Positions 1 through 8,472 of a DNA stretch of 64,000 nt are shown here, piece after piece (positions within the stretch are counted from its first letter, which is position 1; the number at the start of each line of letters is the position of its first letter). The position numbers and the translations under genes are program-made. Source of the stretch: JACDBE01 sp963714055 (GTDB lineage: Bacteria; Actinomycetota; Acidimicrobiia; Spongiisociales; UBA5794); assembly GCA_963714055.1 (NCBI GenBank), contig OY970227.1, positions 1,860,001 to 1,924,000 on the forward strand. Direction: 5' to 3'. The notes beneath the pieces were generated by a model. That model had not been told where the DNA came from and ran no database searches. It saw only the letters and a program-made list of their open reading frames with translations.

Positions 1-948
1 CTGGTCGCGCAGCGCCCAGAACCGGTCCTCGAGGTCCGAGTAGGCGGCGGAACAGTCGGCGTCGGCGGCGCAGCCCTCCCACAGCTGCTCGAGGGCGCGC
101 ACCAGGTTCGCCGGGGTGGCGGTGGTCAGGTCCTCCTGGGGGCTGTACGTGGAGTCGAGGATGACGCTGCGGACCCCTTCGGGGAGGTCCCGCATCACCG
201 TCTGCGCCAGCCGGGTGCCGTAGCTGATCCCCAGCAGGTTCCATTCGTCGATGCCGAGGGCGACGCGGAGGTCGGCGACGTCGGCGGCGTTGGTGGCGCT
301 GTGGTACGCGGTGAGGTCGACGTCGTCGGCCACCAGGCGGTCATGGCACTCCTCGGTGGCCGCCAGCTCGCGGGCGGCGTACTCCTCGCCGTCGAGGTCG
401 TCGTCGAGCACCTCGAAGGTGAGGTCTCGGGACTCGGGGCACTCCAGCGACGGGGTCGACGTCCCGACACCTCGCTGGTCGAAGAAGATGACGTCACGGT
501 TCTCGATGAACGGCGCCCATGTCGACTCGAGGCTGAACCGCAGCGTTTCCAGGGTCTCGCCGCCGGGGCCGCCGTCGAGGTAGATGATCGGATCGTCGGG
601 TGCGTCGGGATTGGGACTCTCGAAGATCGCCACCTGGAGCCGAACCTCGGCGCCGTCCGGCTCGGCCCGGTTCTCCGGTACCACCAGCCACCCGCAGCGC
701 ATCTCCCGGTTGGTGGTGAGCTCGAAGTCGCAGTCGTCCTCCTCGAACACCGGGGTGTACTCGCCGCCGGCGCCGGTGGTCGTAGACCCGCCCGGTGGCG
801 TGGTGGTGGTCGAGGGCTCCTCGGTCGTCGTGGACGCGGCGGCTTCCGCCGCCGGGTCGTCCTCGCTCGACGAGAGGACGACGAAGACGGCGATCCCGGC
901 TACGAGGACGAGGCAACCAAGGACGATGAGGACTGTGCGGGAAGACAT
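1..948 (-). CDS. Membrane-anchored or secreted alpha/beta hydrolase, tripeptidyl-aminopeptidase-like (S33), 3' end beyond window
   Basis: The reading frame stays open from an ATG at 946-948 to the window edge, giving 316 residues with the C-terminus missing. Residues 5-25 are a hydrophobic segment, probably a signal anchor, followed by a Ser/Thr/Pro/Gly-rich linker to about residue 62. The catalytic domain shows a DGGPGG oxyanion-type loop near 125-130, a DQRGVGTS segment near 158-165 and the nucleophile elbow GISYG with Ser242. This combination is typical of the proline iminopeptidase/tripeptidyl aminopeptidase branch, which trims peptides outside the cytoplasm. The Asp and His of the triad should lie in the missing part. 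The family call is good; the substrate is inferred. Confidence 0.85.
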   Translation of the reverse strand, partial: MSSRTVLIVLGCLVLVAGIAVFVVLSSSEDDPAAEAAASTTTEEPSTTTTPPGGSTTTGAGGEYTPVFEEDDCDFELTTNREMRCGWLVVPENRAEPDGAEVRLQVAIFESPNPDAPDDPIIYLDGGPGGETLETLRFSLESTWAPFIENRDVIFFDQRGVGTSTPSLECPESRDLTFEVLDDDLDGEEYAARELAATEECHDRLVADDVDLTAYHSATNAADVADLRVALGIDEWNLLGISYGTRLAQTVMRDLPEGVRSVILDSTYSPQEDLTTATPANLVRALEQLWEGCAADADCSAAYSDLEDRFWALRDQ

Positions 949-1049
949 GCTGGCGGCAGGGTAGGGATGGCCCGCCGCTATGCCCGTGGCCGGTTACCGT
1001 GCCACCGCCATCCGCCGGATGCGGCGGAGCGGACACCTGGCGGTGGGCG

Positions 1050-1727
1050 ATGCGCTTCAACCCGGGTCGGATTCTGGTCGGCGGGGCATTGGCGCTCACC
1101 GGAGCGCTGCTGCTCCTCGACCTGGCCGGGATCGTCGACGCCGGGGAGCTCATCTCAGACTGGTGGCCGGTCCTGCTGGTCGTCGCCGGGATCGTCCAAC
1201 TCACCCTGAATCCCGGTCACTGGTTCCCGCCGCTGTTCCTCATCGGGCTGGGTGCGGCGCTCCTGGCGGGTACCACCGGTCTCGTGCCCGGCGATGTCGC
1301 CTGGCCACTGTTCGGGGCGGCGCTCCTCGTGCTGCTCGGTATCGCCATCGTCGCCGGGTGGACGCGAGGACGGCCCGAGCCGTCGCCGAGCGCCGGCGAG
1401 CGGATGACCGTGATGGCCATCATGTCCCGCCAGCAGGCGGCCAACCGGTCCAACCGCTTCTCCGGTGGCTCGCTCACCGCCATCCTCGGCAGCGCCGAGA
1501 TCGACCTGACCGGAGCCACCATGGTGCCGGGCAGCGTCGTCGACGTGCTCACCATCGGCGGCGCCTCCGACATCGTGGTGCCCCGCGGATGGAAGGTGGA
1601 GATGCGCGGCCTGCCGCTGTTCGGCGGTTGGGACAACATCACCGAGAGCGTCACCGACGGCCCTGAACTGGTGGTGAACGCAACGGTCGTGCTCGGCTCG
1701 CTCGACGTCAGATACCCGACACCTTGA
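1050..1727 (+). CDS. LiaF-like membrane protein with C-terminal cell-wall-active antibiotic response domain
   Basis: The protein is 225 residues from the ATG at 1050; a longer in-frame start at 999 lacks the expected pattern. Residues 8-105 form about four hydrophobic segments (LiaI/LiaF-type membrane part). From residue 137 a beta-rich domain contains LTAILGSAEIDL and SDIVVPRGWKVEM, the pattern of LiaF C-terminal domains, where acidic and glycine turns alternate with short strands. In Firmicutes LiaF restrains an envelope-stress kinase. No kinase or regulator gene is adjacent here, so that role is only an analogy. It is the only plus-strand gene between two minus-strand genes. Confidence 0.7.
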   Translation: MRFNPGRILVGGALALTGALLLLDLAGIVDAGELISDWWPVLLVVAGIVQLTLNPGHWFPPLFLIGLGAALLAGTTGLVPGDVAWPLFGAALLVLLGIAIVAGWTRGRPEPSPSAGERMTVMAIMSRQQAANRSNRFSGGSLTAILGSAEIDLTGATMVPGSVVDVLTIGGASDIVVPRGWKVEMRGLPLFGGWDNITESVTDGPELVVNATVVLGSLDVRYPTP

Positions 1728-1793
1728 AATCACACCCGTGTAGTTCTCCACACGCGGTGGACAACCCTGGGGACAAGTCCACGGTGTTGCGGC

Positions 1794-3104
1794 TCACCCG
1801 GCCGATTCGGAGCTGTCGTCAGGCTCGGTGCCCGGCTCGCCATCGCCACCGCCACCGCGGATCAGCCGCAGAGCACCGGCAGCCGGGTCCTTGGCGGCCC
1901 TGGTGATCGTCGCCCCGGTTCGCTCGGCGAGCTCACCGGCACGCCGCACCAAGGTCCCCGAGTGCCGGCGCGTCCGGGCGGCGAGCTGCGCCCACAACTC
2001 GTCCACCTGATCGGTCGCCAGTGCCGGCGGGGTCTCTGCTGGCACCACCTCGGGCACCTCATCTTCCGGGACCCATTCTCGGTAGACACGGAGCATGCCG
2101 TCCAACTCGATGATGAGTCGCTCCAACCGCGCTCTTGCGATGATGCGGACCCACTGGAGCAGTCCGTCGATCCGGCCCGCTTCGGCCAGGTAGACCGTGA
2201 GGCGGCGGGAGAGACCGACCACGAACTCGCGGCGCTGTCTGAGCCGACGATCGACCTTGTCGACCTCGCGGGCGAGGTTGTCGGCGTCGGTGTCGGCCAG
2301 CCGCATCAGGCGGAGGAAGTCCCACTTGGCGACCGCGGTCTCGGCCACCACATAGGCCTGGAACCAGAACCCGGCCTGGTTGTGCCTCGCTGCCCGGCGC
2401 AGCGCCATCAGCCGAGCGTTCAGCCCTCCGTCGACGTCGGCGAGGATCCGGTCCAGGTCGCGCAAGTGCTCGCTGGCTTGGTCGTGCAGCTTCCGGACCG
2501 TCAATTCGAGTGGGACCACTCGTTCCCAGTTGTCGTCGGTGAGCCGCCCCGAGGCGATCACATCGCCATGTACGCTCTCGAGGATTGCCAGGGCGGCGCG
2601 GGCCTCAGCCAGCACCTCGATGTGTCCGTCGCGGATGATGGTGTCGACATCGATCTGGAGGTCGTCCAGCTTGCGGTCGATGGCAATGAGCTGTGCCTGC
2701 ACTGCCATTGCCGAGAGCAACCCAGGAAGGGCGGGCGCCAACTGGGCGATCGGGCCAATCGCCTGGAAAGCGAGCACGCCGGCGAACTTGCCGTCGGCGG
2801 CTTGGACCACCCCGAGCATCGCGCCGTCCCGCCCGATCAGGCCACCATGCTTTTGTAGGAGCGCCAACGACTGCGGAGTGAGGCGGACCACGTCACCAGC
2901 CACGTTCGCCGACAGGGCTGCGAGCCCTGGCGCAGCCGCAGCCAGGGCACGCACCGCCGCCATCATCGGTTCCGGCACCGTGAACTCACTCAGGCCGAGC
3001 CGCCGGATGGTCTCCGGCTCGCCTATCACGACGGCGTGGTCGTCACCAACCATGCGCACGATCGTGGACGAGGGCCGCTCCGGGTCGTCGGTGTCCTGCG
3101 CCAC
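1794..3104 (-). CDS. Hypothetical protein, mostly alpha-helical
   Basis: This is 436 residues from an ATG at 3102-3104. I do not recognise the family. Residues 100-145 contain a Gly/Ala/Pro-rich apolar stretch that might associate with a membrane. Residues 145-350 are rich in Leu, Ala, Arg, Asp and Glu and look like long amphipathic helices or coiled coil. The tail from about 380 is basic and low in complexity. No signal peptide or catalytic motif is visible. Codon usage and GC content match the neighbours, and the frame is intact over its whole length, which supports a real gene. No operon partner is apparent. Confidence 0.7.
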   Translation of the reverse strand: MAQDTDDPERPSSTIVRMVGDDHAVVIGEPETIRRLGLSEFTVPEPMMAAVRALAAAAPGLAALSANVAGDVVRLTPQSLALLQKHGGLIGRDGAMLGVVQAADGKFAGVLAFQAIGPIAQLAPALPGLLSAMAVQAQLIAIDRKLDDLQIDVDTIIRDGHIEVLAEARAALAILESVHGDVIASGRLTDDNWERVVPLELTVRKLHDQASEHLRDLDRILADVDGGLNARLMALRRAARHNQAGFWFQAYVVAETAVAKWDFLRLMRLADTDADNLAREVDKVDRRLRQRREFVVGLSRRLTVYLAEAGRIDGLLQWVRIIARARLERLIIELDGMLRVYREWVPEDEVPEVVPAETPPALATDQVDELWAQLAARTRRHSGTLVRRAGELAERTGATITRAAKDPAAGALRLIRGGGGDGEPGTEPDDSSESAG

Positions 3105-3495
3105 TCCTGGAAGCTACCCGATCAGTGCTGCCTGGGGCCCGGCCCCACCCAAACGCAGGAACTTCCAGGGCGACGTTCAAGGCACCTCAAGGTTGCCGAG
3201 CCTCAACAGTGGTCCTGAGTAGACACGTCGCGAAGATGCAACGTCCTGAAGAATTGGGAATTGCGGCGCCTCATCAGTCTGTCGAGCACGGCATCGCGAG
3301 GTCGACCCGCCCACTAAACCTGAAGTCGTAAGTCGAGTGTGGCTGTCCCAGAGCTTCCGTGGAACCCACTGCCGACCGATTTCTCGCGCCGACGACCTCG
3401 CGAAACGTGTTTGTAGGTCGCATGAGAGGACGGGCATACTCCCAGCGAGACGTGCCCTTCGCGATGGGAGGGTGCGGTGAACAGAGGGCGGACGC
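3105..3495. other. Intergenic region upstream of the carboxypeptidase gene
   Basis: This 391-bp stretch between divergent genes has no convincing coding sequence. Its composition is less strongly GC-biased than the flanking genes. The only site I can suggest is the promoter-like pair listed at 3411-3440. No RNA gene, repeat or strong hairpin was seen. Confidence 0.5.
3411..3440 (+). promoter_or_regulatory. Candidate promoter for the M14 carboxypeptidase gene
   Basis: TTGTAG (3411-3416) and CATACT (3435-3440) are separated by 18 bp and lie about 55 bp before the ATG at 3496. They resemble a housekeeping -35/-10 pair, but two weak hexamers in GC-rich DNA can arise by chance. Confidence 0.3.
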
Positions 3496-6400
3496 ATGAG
3501 GCCACGAATCGCGGCGCTCACGGTGACCCTGCTGCTAGTCGTTCCCGCGATCGCGGCGGCCTCGCCGGAGGCCGAAACACAGGGGACTCGCGAGCCGGGA
3601 GGGCTCGACTTGTACGTGACCGAGGCCGACGCCGAAGTAGAGGCGGCGTTGCGGTCGGAGGGCTTCGAGGTCACCGAGGCCGAGGATGCCTCAGGCGAAG
3701 CGACGCTCGAGGTGGTCCTCACGGAAGGGCAGGCTGAAAAGTTCGCCGATGCCGAGGGCATCGTGCTGGAGCCGAAGACCAACAGCGACGGGTTGACCAC
3801 CGCCGAGGCCGCCACGCTCGAGGCCGCGAGTGGCTTCGAGGTGTGGCGCATGTGGAGTGGACCCGGTGGTCTGCGCGAGGAGATGGAGGGTCTCCGCGTC
3901 GAGCACGACGACCTGACCGAGCTCCTCACGGTCGGCCACTCGTTGCAGGGCCAGCCGATCTACGCCATGAGGGTCACCGCCGACGCCGATCGCGTTCGTC
4001 GCGGCTCCCGACCCGCCGTGCTCTACAACGCCGCCCAGCACGCCAGGGAGTGGATCACCCCCGAGGTGAACCGCCGGTTGCTACGCCACATGCTGGAGGG
4101 CTATGGCACCGACGACCGGATCACCGACATCCTCGACACCACCGAGCTGTGGTTCGTGCTCGTGGCAAACCCAGACGGCTACGACCACACCTTCACCGAG
4201 GGCAACCGGCTGTGGCGGAAGAACCTTCGCGACACCAACAGCGACGGCGCGCTCACCGCAGGCGAAGGCGTCGACCTCAACCGGAACTTCGCCACCAACT
4301 GGGGATACGACAACGAGGGGTCGACGGATGTGAACACAGGTGAGACCTACCGGGGTACCGGTCCCGCCTCGGAACCCGAAACCCAGGCGATGGACCGGCT
4401 GCTCGGGGCCGCTGACTTCTCGTTCATGGTCAACTACCACTCGGCGGCCGAGCTCATCCTGTACGGGGTGGGGTGGCAGGTGGACGACCCGACCCCGGAC
4501 GACCTGGTGAACATCGCCCTGGCGGGCGACGACGCCAACCCGGCGATCGACGGCTACGACCCCGATCTCTCGGCCGAGCTGTACGTCACCAACGGTGAAA
4601 CCACCGATCACGCCGGTGCCGCGTACGACATCCTCGGGTTCACGCCCGAGCTGGCGACCTGCCAGACGGCGACGACGTATCTGCCCGACGACCCGTACCC
4701 GAACGACTACTGCCAGACGGAAGGGCGCTCGGGGTTCGAGTTCCCCGACTCCGAGGAGCTGGTGCAGTTCGAGTTCGAGAAGAACATCGAGTTCGCACTG
4801 GCCATCGCCGAATCGGCCGCGGATCCGGCGAACCCGGTTTCGCCTGTGGGGACGCCTGCTCCGGAGTTCTGGGTCGACGAGTTCGACACCAGCCACGGCT
4901 CCTCGCAGGAGGTCGCCGTTTGGGCCAAGCGCGAGTATCGCCAGCTGCGGCTGAACTACCGCATCAACGACGGTGCCGCCCGGTCGAAGCGGGTCTCCGA
5001 GTGGGAGGGCGGCGAGATCTACGGTGGCGACAACGACGTGTACTACGTCGAATCGCGCGGCACCGTCACCGGGACGTCGCAGGGTGATCAGGTCGAGGTC
5101 TGGTTCACCGCCCGCACGTCCAACCGACCCGGCGAGCCCCCGCGGACGACGGTCGAGAGCGACCACTTCACCTACGAGGTGGTCAACGCCGACGCCGACG
5201 ACGTGCTCATCGTGGTCGACAACAGTCCGGGGACCCCGCTCGGCGGTCTGGCGCCGCTGGAACATGTGGACTACTACACCGACGCCCTGGAGGCCAACGG
5301 CTACTCGTGGGAGATCTACGACGTCGGTGTCGAAGGCCCGGTCCCGCATCCGCTCGGCGTGCTCGGCCACTACCCAGCCGTCGTCTGGTACGAAGGCGAG
5401 AAGCTGGTCACGGACTACCAGGGCGGTCTCGAGACCACCCTGCTCGCCCACCAGATGAACATCGTGATGCGCGACTACATCAACGAGGGCGGCAAGGTGC
5501 TCGCCACCGGCAAGAACCACGGGTTCGAGGAGTTCCTCCCGCTCAACTACGGTGAGAACGGCGCACCCGAGCAGGTGTGCACAGATGTGTGCCTGGTGCT
5601 GAGCGACGATGTGTACCAGTACTGGTTCGGCGCCTTCAACAGGAGCCGGCGGGGCGGTCTCGCTTCCGACGGCTCGGCGCTCGACGTCGCAGGCACCGCC
5701 GACCCGTTCACCGGTTACAACTTCGGTCTCGATGGTGGGACGAGCGCCGACAACCAGGGTGCCCCCGGTGCGGTGAGCACCGGCACCGCCTCCTGGGTGC
5801 TGACCTCGAGCCTCCTGCCGCCGGACGAGTTCCCGCAGTTCGCCTCGACGCGGGCGGCCACCTGGGACGTGGACGGTGGGCTGCCCTTCGAGCCCGTCAC
5901 CGGTGACTGGCAGATGGCGACGGCGCACGACGACGTGTCGTACAAGCGCCTGGCGCGGACAATCGACATGACGGCGGCGACCACCGGGTCCCTCAGCTTC
6001 AAGGCGTCCTACAGCGTCGAGGCGAACTGGGACTTCGTGTTCGTCGAGGCCCGACCGGTGGGCACCGACGACTGGACGACGCTGCCGGACGCCAACGGCA
6101 ACACCGGCACGGAGCCCGGCGATTCGTGCACCTCGGGTTGGGGCGACGAGCTGCACCCGCAGCTCCACCACTACCAGACGCTCAACCCCGACGGGACCTG
6201 CAGTCCGACCGGCACCACCGGTGCCTGGCATGCGGCCACGGGCGCCTCGAACGGGGTGGAGACGTGGAACATCGATCTGTCGGCCTACGCCGGCCAGCAG
6301 GTCGAGGTCGCCATCACCTACGCCACCGACTGGGTCACGGGTGATCTGGGGTTGTTCCTGGATGACACCACGGTGACCCTCAACGACGCCGTAGCCGCAG

Positions 6401-6630
6401 AGACCTCCTTCGAGGACGGGCTCGGCGGGTGGACGGTGCCGGGAGCCCCCGAGGGCAGCGCCCCGAACGCCCACGACTGGGAGCGGGTCGGCCTGGTGGT
6501 CCAGGTGGCGTCGATCATCGCCACGGACGACACCCTCCTTTATGGCTTCGGCTTCGAGGGGGTCGAGACCGAGGCGCAGCGCAACGAGGTGATGGCCCGC
6601 TCGATGGTCCACCTCATCGGCGCTCCGTGA
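3496..6630 (+). CDS. Secreted zinc carboxypeptidase (M14) with large C-terminal extension
   Basis: This 1,044-residue protein starts with a signal peptide (residues 1-22, ending near AAAS) and a roughly 90-residue propeptide-like region. The M14 catalytic domain spans about 110-430. Zinc ligands are His182 and Glu185 in QHAREW and His315 in NYHSAAE; the catalytic base is Glu385 in GFTPEL; GVDLNRNF and NPDGYDH are also present. Spacing matches carboxypeptidase A. The remaining 600 residues include repeated beta-rich segments with Trp/Asp/Gly patterns such as YKRLARTIDM and SAYAGQQVEVAI, resembling the MAM or immune-inhibitor-A-type domains of secreted peptidases. It probably degrades external protein. 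No partner gene is linked. A short GC-rich hairpin follows the stop. Confidence 0.92.
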   Translation: MRPRIAALTVTLLLVVPAIAAASPEAETQGTREPGGLDLYVTEADAEVEAALRSEGFEVTEAEDASGEATLEVVLTEGQAEKFADAEGIVLEPKTNSDGLTTAEAATLEAASGFEVWRMWSGPGGLREEMEGLRVEHDDLTELLTVGHSLQGQPIYAMRVTADADRVRRGSRPAVLYNAAQHAREWITPEVNRRLLRHMLEGYGTDDRITDILDTTELWFVLVANPDGYDHTFTEGNRLWRKNLRDTNSDGALTAGEGVDLNRNFATNWGYDNEGSTDVNTGETYRGTGPASEPETQAMDRLLGAADFSFMVNYHSAAELILYGVGWQVDDPTPDDLVNIALAGDDANPAIDGYDPDLSAELYVTNGETTDHAGAAYDILGFTPELATCQTATTYLPDDPYPNDYCQTEGRSGFEFPDSEELVQFEFEKNIEFALAIAESAADPANPVSPVGTPAPEFWVDEFDTSHGSSQEVAVWAKREYRQLRLNYRINDGAARSKRVSEWEGGEIYGGDNDVYYVESRGTVTGTSQGDQVEVWFTARTSNRPGEPPRTTVESDHFTYEVVNADADDVLIVVDNSPGTPLGGLAPLEHVDYYTDALEANGYSWEIYDVGVEGPVPHPLGVLGHYPAVVWYEGEKLVTDYQGGLETTLLAHQMNIVMRDYINEGGKVLATGKNHGFEEFLPLNYGENGAPEQVCTDVCLVLSDDVYQYWFGAFNRSRRGGLASDGSALDVAGTADPFTGYNFGLDGGTSADNQGAPGAVSTGTASWVLTSSLLPPDEFPQFASTRAATWDVDGGLPFEPVTGDWQMATAHDDVSYKRLARTIDMTAATTGSLSFKASYSVEANWDFVFVEARPVGTDDWTTLPDANGNTGTEPGDSCTSGWGDELHPQLHHYQTLNPDGTCSPTGTTGAWHAATGASNGVETWNIDLSAYAGQQVEVAITYATDWVTGDLGLFLDDTTVTLNDAVAAETSFEDGLGGWTVPGAPEGSAPNAHDWERVGLVVQVASIIATDDTLLYGFGFEGVETEAQRNEVMARSMVHLIGAP

Positions 6631-6660
6631 TCAGCGGCTGATCGGCCGTTTCGACCGATA

Positions 6661-6689
6661 CGGGCCCCGGGCATCTGCCCCGGGGCCCG
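6661..6689 (+). terminator. GC-rich hairpin after the carboxypeptidase gene
   Basis: CGGGCCCCGGG (6661-6671) and CCCGGGGCCCG (6679-6689) form a perfect 11-bp stem with a 7-nt loop, 31 bp after the stop at 6630. There is no T-run, so it is a probable rather than a canonical intrinsic terminator. Confidence 0.5.
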
Positions 6690-6775
6690 CCCGCGCCAGG
6701 AGCCACCGCCCGACCAGGTGACGGTGGCCGGCAATACGAACGGTCCCGCCTCCGGCGCTGCGGGGCGGTGCTGCG

Positions 6776-7508
6776 TTGCGCCGCCCGCCCCGTGGAGTCC
6801 GCCGTCCCGCTCCGAAGGCCGACCACTCGTCTCGGTCGCGCATCGGCCGCCAGCTGGGCGGTGCCGTCGTCATCCTGGTGGTCGGTTCGGTGCTCGTCGG
6901 GACGTCTTCTGCGGAGGCTGCCGGAGGCGCCCCGCCGTCGCCCTCGGCGGGCGGGACGTTCAGGGACGACGACAGCAACGTCCACGAGGACCTCATCGAG
7001 GCAATCGCCCGGCGGGGCATCACCCCCGCGGGTGCAGCCGCGAGGTCCCGGATCTGTGCTGCCCGTGGCTGGAGGTGACGCGGGGCGAGATCGCGGCGTT
7101 CCTCGTGCGGACGCTGGGTGCCGGCCTCGGGGCTCGCTCTCGGGGACCACGACGGGTAGGTGCTCGGGGGAGCCATCGAGTTGCTCGCCGCCACCGTAGT
7201 GACGTGGGTCGCAACCTTCCTGCGAACGACAGGTTCTGCCCGCGACACTGATTCTCCCCGGAGACGACAGGGAACAACTGGCACTCTCCGACGACGTGGT
7301 CATCGAGACGTTGGAGGCGGCGACCGACCAACCGACCTACACCGGTAGCTGGTACTACCCGTTCAGCAAAGGCTGCATGATCTACGAATTCGATGCCCAC
7401 GGCACCGGCGTGGCAACGATCGAGGCCAACGTCCAGAGTGCGCTCACCCTCCTCGACGCCGAGGCGATTCGCAGTGAGGCGCGAGACGCCGGGTACACGT
7501 TGAGGTGA
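6776..7508 (+). pseudogene. Decayed S-layer-homology (SLH) domain protein
   Basis: Pieces of one secreted protein lie in three frames. Frame 2 from 6776 encodes a hydrophobic export segment (ending near SAEAAG) and then FRDDDSNVHEDLIEAIARRG, the start of an SLH repeat. About 7021-7030 the sense moves to frame 1, giving GCSREVPDLCC and VTRGEIAAFLVRTLGAG, the rest of that repeat. Restoring one C in the run of five C makes this join seamless. A second repeat is traceable (GGAIELLAA, then NDRFCPR) but crosses frames and a TAG. From about 7248 a third frame stays open to 7508 and encodes an unidentified domain with GSWYYPFSKGCMIYEF. SLH domains normally tether proteins to the cell wall. With at least three lesions and an internal stop, genuine decay is likely. 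Confidence 0.6.
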
Positions 7509-7774
7509 TCCCGTCTAGGAGGCCGAATTCCCTCGACCCGACGGTGACACGACCGGAGACCGAGAGTCGGCTCGGAACCATCCCAGATTCGAAGGACGCC
7601 CAATGCCGGCATCGAGTGGGATCACCGCGCGTCCCGACGGATCGCGCAGCCTCAACGACTTCGGCGGGCTGGAGGGTCTCAAGGGAATCTGGTTATCGGG
7701 TGTGAGCGACACGAACTTCGAGCCCCTTACCCCGCATAGCGAGGCACAGGTGCTCAAAGTCGCGTGCCGATGCC

Positions 7775-8377
7775 CTACTGGTTCGAGCCGGTGCCGGTGA
7801 GGCCCAGGAGCGACGCCACATCGACTGTCGGGTCGATCTCGTCGACCAGCGCCTCCACCTGCGGTTTGTTCGCCCGGAAGGAGCCGCCGTCGACAGCGAT
7901 CCCCAATATCGAGGGCACATCGACGGTCGGGTCGATCCCGTCGACCAACGCCTCCTTCCGGGCGGACCCGTTGGCCAGCGCCGACCCTTCGCTGCCCGCG
8001 ATCTCGAGGATCGACGGCACGTTGACGGTCGGGTCGATCCCGTCGACCAGCGCCTCGACGCGAGCGGCCGCCGGACCGGTTGAGGGTGCGGTGTTGGCGG
8101 GGATCTCGAGGATCGACGGCACGTTGACGGTCGGGTCGATCCCGTCGACCACCTGCTGGTGCCGGGCCTCCGGTGTGGCATCGGCCTGTGCCCGAACGGC
8201 GGGGCCCGGCGAGGTCTCCGGATCGGCTTGGGTCATGCGCAGGGCGGTACCGATCACCACGGCTAGGACCAGCACGCCGAGCAGGGTGTCGAAGACCAGG
8301 GTACGGGTCGACCTCCCCTTGGCTCCTGATCGGGGCAACCTTGCCGACCCGGCGACGACCTTGACTCTGTTGTTCAT
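7775..8377 (-). CDS. Small membrane-anchored protein with four 34-residue repeats
   Basis: This is 200 residues from an ATG at 8375-8377, chosen because AGAAGGA lies 7 nt upstream. Residues 27-46 are a single transmembrane segment after a basic N-terminus, so the C-terminal part should face outward. That part has four repeats starting at residues 77, 111, 145 and 178, each with the core VDGIDPTVNVPSILEI or a close variant (VDEIDPTVDVASLLGL in the last). Conserved positions are V-D-x-I-D-P-T-V-x-V-x-S followed by aliphatic residues. I do not recognise the repeat. The gene diverges from the frameshifted LuxR-type regulator across about 95 bp, so the two could be functionally linked. Confidence 0.7.
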   Translation of the reverse strand: MNNRVKVVAGSARLPRSGAKGRSTRTLVFDTLLGVLVLAVVIGTALRMTQADPETSPGPAVRAQADATPEARHQQVVDGIDPTVNVPSILEIPANTAPSTGPAAARVEALVDGIDPTVNVPSILEIAGSEGSALANGSARKEALVDGIDPTVDVPSILGIAVDGGSFRANKPQVEALVDEIDPTVDVASLLGLTGTGSNQ

Positions 8378-8472
8378 GGTGCATCCTTCTTGTTCGGGGA
8401 CCTCCACCGGCAGACCGGCTTCCTTCCATGTCTCGATCCCACCTACCGCAGCATTTGTCATCAAGAGGCAGA

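Noticed and set aside
3177..3929. 250-codon minus-strand frame across the carboxypeptidase promoter and start
   Set aside because: Ser/Arg-rich shadow with no recognisable content; it would overlap the M14 signal peptide and propeptide.
4081..6612. 843-codon open frame antisense to the carboxypeptidase gene
   Set aside because: It is a GC-rich antisense shadow with no recognisable domain. The plus strand encodes a complete M14 peptidase with a signal peptide.
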